Positions 31,653 to 33,450 of a stretch of 33,450 nt of DNA are shown in pieces (the stretch's first letter is position 1; every line of letters starts with the position of its first letter). Position numbers and translations under genes: made by a program. This DNA is from Lachnospiraceae bacterium (GTDB taxonomy: Bacteria > Bacillota > Clostridia > Lachnospirales > Lachnospiraceae). The notes under the pieces are model-generated. The model saw nothing but the letters and a program-made list of their open reading frames with translations. It was not told where the DNA came from and did no database searches. The stretch spans positions 1 through 33,450 of the forward strand of contig JAAUZX010000016.1 of assembly GCA_014804365.1 (NCBI GenBank). Direction: 5' to 3'.

Positions 31653-33137
31653 TTAAGCAAACGGGTTCTCAGTCGGATAGGGTATGTTCTTCGGCTGATT
31701 ATAACCGATCTCACTCACATCTACGCCTATATACTTGAAGACCTCAAACAATGCCTTGCCATAGTGGCCGAATGCAACGGCACCGTGATGGGGATAATTT
31801 TTCTCGATCAGCACGTGACGGTAAAATCTTCCCATCTCCGGAATCGCGAATACACCGATACCACCGAATGATCTGGTAGCTACCGGCAGAACCTCACCCT
31901 CTGCCACATAAGCCCGCAGGATATTGTCAGCCGTGCTCTGCAGACGATAGAATGTAATATTTCCGGGAATGATATCGCCTTCCAGCGTTCCCTGTGTCAC
32001 TTCTTCCGGAAGTGTTCTCGCCATGATCATCTGATATTCCATGCTGCACTTGGACAGCTTCTTGGAGCAGGTATTGCCACAATGGAATCCCATGAAAGTA
32101 TCGGTGAATTTATAGTCAAACTTACCTTCGATGGATTCTTTATACATATCCTTCGGTACGGAGTTATTGATATCCAGAAGCGTTACGATATCGTCACTGA
32201 CCGCCTCTCCGATAAACTCACTTAAGCAGCCGTAGATATCCACCTCACAGGATACCGGAATGCCTCTTCCCGCCAAACGACTGTTCACATAGCAGGGCAC
32301 GAATCCGAACTGTGTCTGGAATGCAGGCCAGCATTTCCCGGCAATCGCCACATATTCACGATATCCTTTGTGTTCCTCGACCCAGTCTAAAAGCGTCAGC
32401 TCGTACTGCGCCAGCTTCGGCAGAATGGTGGGCTTATTGTTGCCATCGCCGAGCTCCGCTTCCATATCTTTTACCACATCAGGGATTCTCGGATCATTTT
32501 CATGTTTTTTAAATGCCTCAAACAGATCCAGCTCAGAATTCTCTTCAATCTCAACGCCCAGATTATAAAGCTGCTTGATCGGTGCATTACAAGCCAGGAA
32601 ATTAAGCGGTCTGGGGCCGAAGGAAATGATCTTCAAGCCTGCAAGCGCCACAACAGCGCGTGCAATCGGAATAAACTCATGGATCATATCCGCACAATCC
32701 TCTGCATCGCCTACCGGATATTCCGGAATATACGCTCTCACATTGCGCAGCTTTAAGTTATAGCTTGCATTCAGCATACCGCAGTATGCGTCGCCGCGTC
32801 CCTGAATCAAGTCTTCCTGAGATTCCTCTGCAGCCGCCACAAACATCTTAGGTCCTTCAAAGTGCTTCGCCAGCAATGTCTCCGAAATCTCCGGTCCGAA
32901 ATTGCCCAGATATACGCACAAAGCATTACACCCGTTATCTTTAATATCCTTGAGGGCGTTCACCATGTCGATCTCGCTCTCGATAATGCAGACAGGACAC
33001 TCATAGATGTCCACCGCATCGTATTTTGCCTTGTATGCTTCCACAAGAGCTTTTCTTCTGCCTACCGCCAGCGATGCCGGGAAACAGTCGCGGCTAACGG
33101 CTACAATACCAATTTTTACTTTGGGTAAATTGTTCAT
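31653..33137 (-). CDS. L-fucose/L-arabinose isomerase-family protein
   Basis: A 494-aa protein preceded by AAAGGAGGAAAATAAT. It belongs to the FucI/AraA superfamily of Mn2+-dependent aldose-ketose isomerases: KIGIVAVSRDCFPASLAVGR at the N-terminus, CVYLGNFGPEISETLLAK, IAGKCWPAFQTQFGFVPCYV (the acidic and His metal-site region), VSCEVDIYGCLSEFIGE with the conserved Glu and Asp, FMGFHCGNTCSKKL, and HHGAVAFGHYGKALFEVF near the end. Length is close to AraA (about 500 aa) and shorter than FucI (about 590 aa). The exact sugar cannot be read from sequence; annotation in related genomes is usually L-fucose isomerase-like. Cytoplasmic, apparently a single-gene unit. Confidence 0.85.
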   Translation of the reverse strand: MNNLPKVKIGIVAVSRDCFPASLAVGRRKALVEAYKAKYDAVDIYECPVCIIESEIDMVNALKDIKDNGCNALCVYLGNFGPEISETLLAKHFEGPKMFVAAAEESQEDLIQGRGDAYCGMLNASYNLKLRNVRAYIPEYPVGDAEDCADMIHEFIPIARAVVALAGLKIISFGPRPLNFLACNAPIKQLYNLGVEIEENSELDLFEAFKKHENDPRIPDVVKDMEAELGDGNNKPTILPKLAQYELTLLDWVEEHKGYREYVAIAGKCWPAFQTQFGFVPCYVNSRLAGRGIPVSCEVDIYGCLSEFIGEAVSDDIVTLLDINNSVPKDMYKESIEGKFDYKFTDTFMGFHCGNTCSKKLSKCSMEYQMIMARTLPEEVTQGTLEGDIIPGNITFYRLQSTADNILRAYVAEGEVLPVATRSFGGIGVFAIPEMGRFYRHVLIEKNYPHHGAVAFGHYGKALFEVFKYIGVDVSEIGYNQPKNIPYPTENPFA

Positions 33138-33230
33138 ATTATTTTCCTCCTTTATCCGGGTTACCCGGTTTCATTACCATATTTCTGCTATTTCAAGCTT
33201 GTTGCCTCATCTGCTTGTGCACTTCTCACA

Positions 33231-33450
33231 TCACTCTCTGATATCAAGATTCTTTCCGACCAGTCCGATATGTGCTCCCGCCGGCACCATGAATATAAGC
33301 ATTATCATAATGATTAACGTTATTGCAGAAATCATTTCCGCAACTCTCCATAGTGGCGGCTCATAGAACCCCATATGGAAAGATCCACTATAATTCGGCG
33401 GAATTGTAACTGCTACTCTTCCATTATCCCCTAATGCCGTTTCGAGCCTC
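33231..33450 (-). CDS. Membrane protein, C-terminal part (YfhO-like)
   Basis: The last 72 or so residues of a protein continuing beyond the window. RVAVTIPPNYSGSFHMGFYE is followed by PPLWRVAEMISAITLIIMIM, one membrane segment, and a short tail ending LVGKNLDIRE. A beta-rich stretch with G-x-F-x-EPPxWxxAE(M)IS before a last membrane helix is how YfhO-type or glycosyltransferase-like membrane proteins end. The call rests on this short piece only. Confidence 0.45.
   Translation of the reverse strand, partial: RLETALGDNGRVAVTIPPNYSGSFHMGFYEPPLWRVAEMISAITLIIMIMLIFMVPAGAHIGLVGKNLDIRE

Overview
The window looks like the chromosome of a spore-forming, low-to-mid-GC Firmicute, most likely a gut Lachnospiraceae. 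The evidence is an adjacent glgC-glgD pair, a GPH sugar symporter next to an AraC regulator and esterases, a DUF3791/DUF3990 cassette, strong GGAGG ribosome sites, and integrative-element proteins typical of Clostridiales. No rRNA, tRNA or CRISPR array was seen.

Layout. (1) 1-6.3 kb: a carbohydrate-use locus with a GPH symporter (5' end only), a clan GH-A glycoside hydrolase, a divergent AraC regulator, a NodB-type deacetylase and an SGNH esterase. A near-identical 16-bp motif lies upstream of all three minus-strand units, so the AraC protein probably controls them together. None of the enzymes has a signal peptide, which suggests that imported acetylated oligosaccharides are processed inside the cell. 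(2) 6.4-7.5 kb: a DUF3791-DUF3990-DUF3791 operon, possibly toxin-antitoxin-like, with an ADP-ribosyltransferase-like central protein. (3) 7.6-10.6 kb: a Cys-rich unknown protein, then the glycogen genes glgC and glgD. (4) 10.76-23.1 kb: one PdaB-like polysaccharide deacetylase gene split in two by an 11.3-kb element. (5) 23.2-28.2 kb: a second, smaller island flanked by an imperfect 24-bp direct repeat, with two large envelope proteins, a membrane coiled-coil protein and a divergent ribbon-helix-helix regulator. (6) 28.2-33.45 kb: a small membrane protein, a PTS IIC-like permease, a FliD-like protein with an internal duplication, an L-fucose/L-arabinose isomerase-family protein, and the C-terminus of a membrane protein.

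The main finding is the split deacetylase. The N-terminal part (22653-23101) ends in FDAAWGN and the C-terminal part (10761-11342) begins WGNEDTG. Both junctions carry TCATTCCCCCA. Joining them through one copy gives exactly 1020 nt, a continuous 339-codon gene. The element carries a large serine recombinase with a 58-codon upstream gene, a PIN-domain module at one end, degraded integrative-element genes (primase C-terminus and others), and two secreted cargo proteins: a 1132-aa transglutaminase/Ig-like surface protein and a Gly/Ser/Asn-rich protein. No relaxase or conjugation gene was seen. The arrangement resembles developmentally excised elements in sporulation genes (skin in sigK, SP-beta in spsM), but whether it is excised during sporulation is inference. 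The 5.1-kb island lies between the same deacetylase gene and the upstream membrane gene that probably shared its promoter, so this locus appears to have been hit twice.
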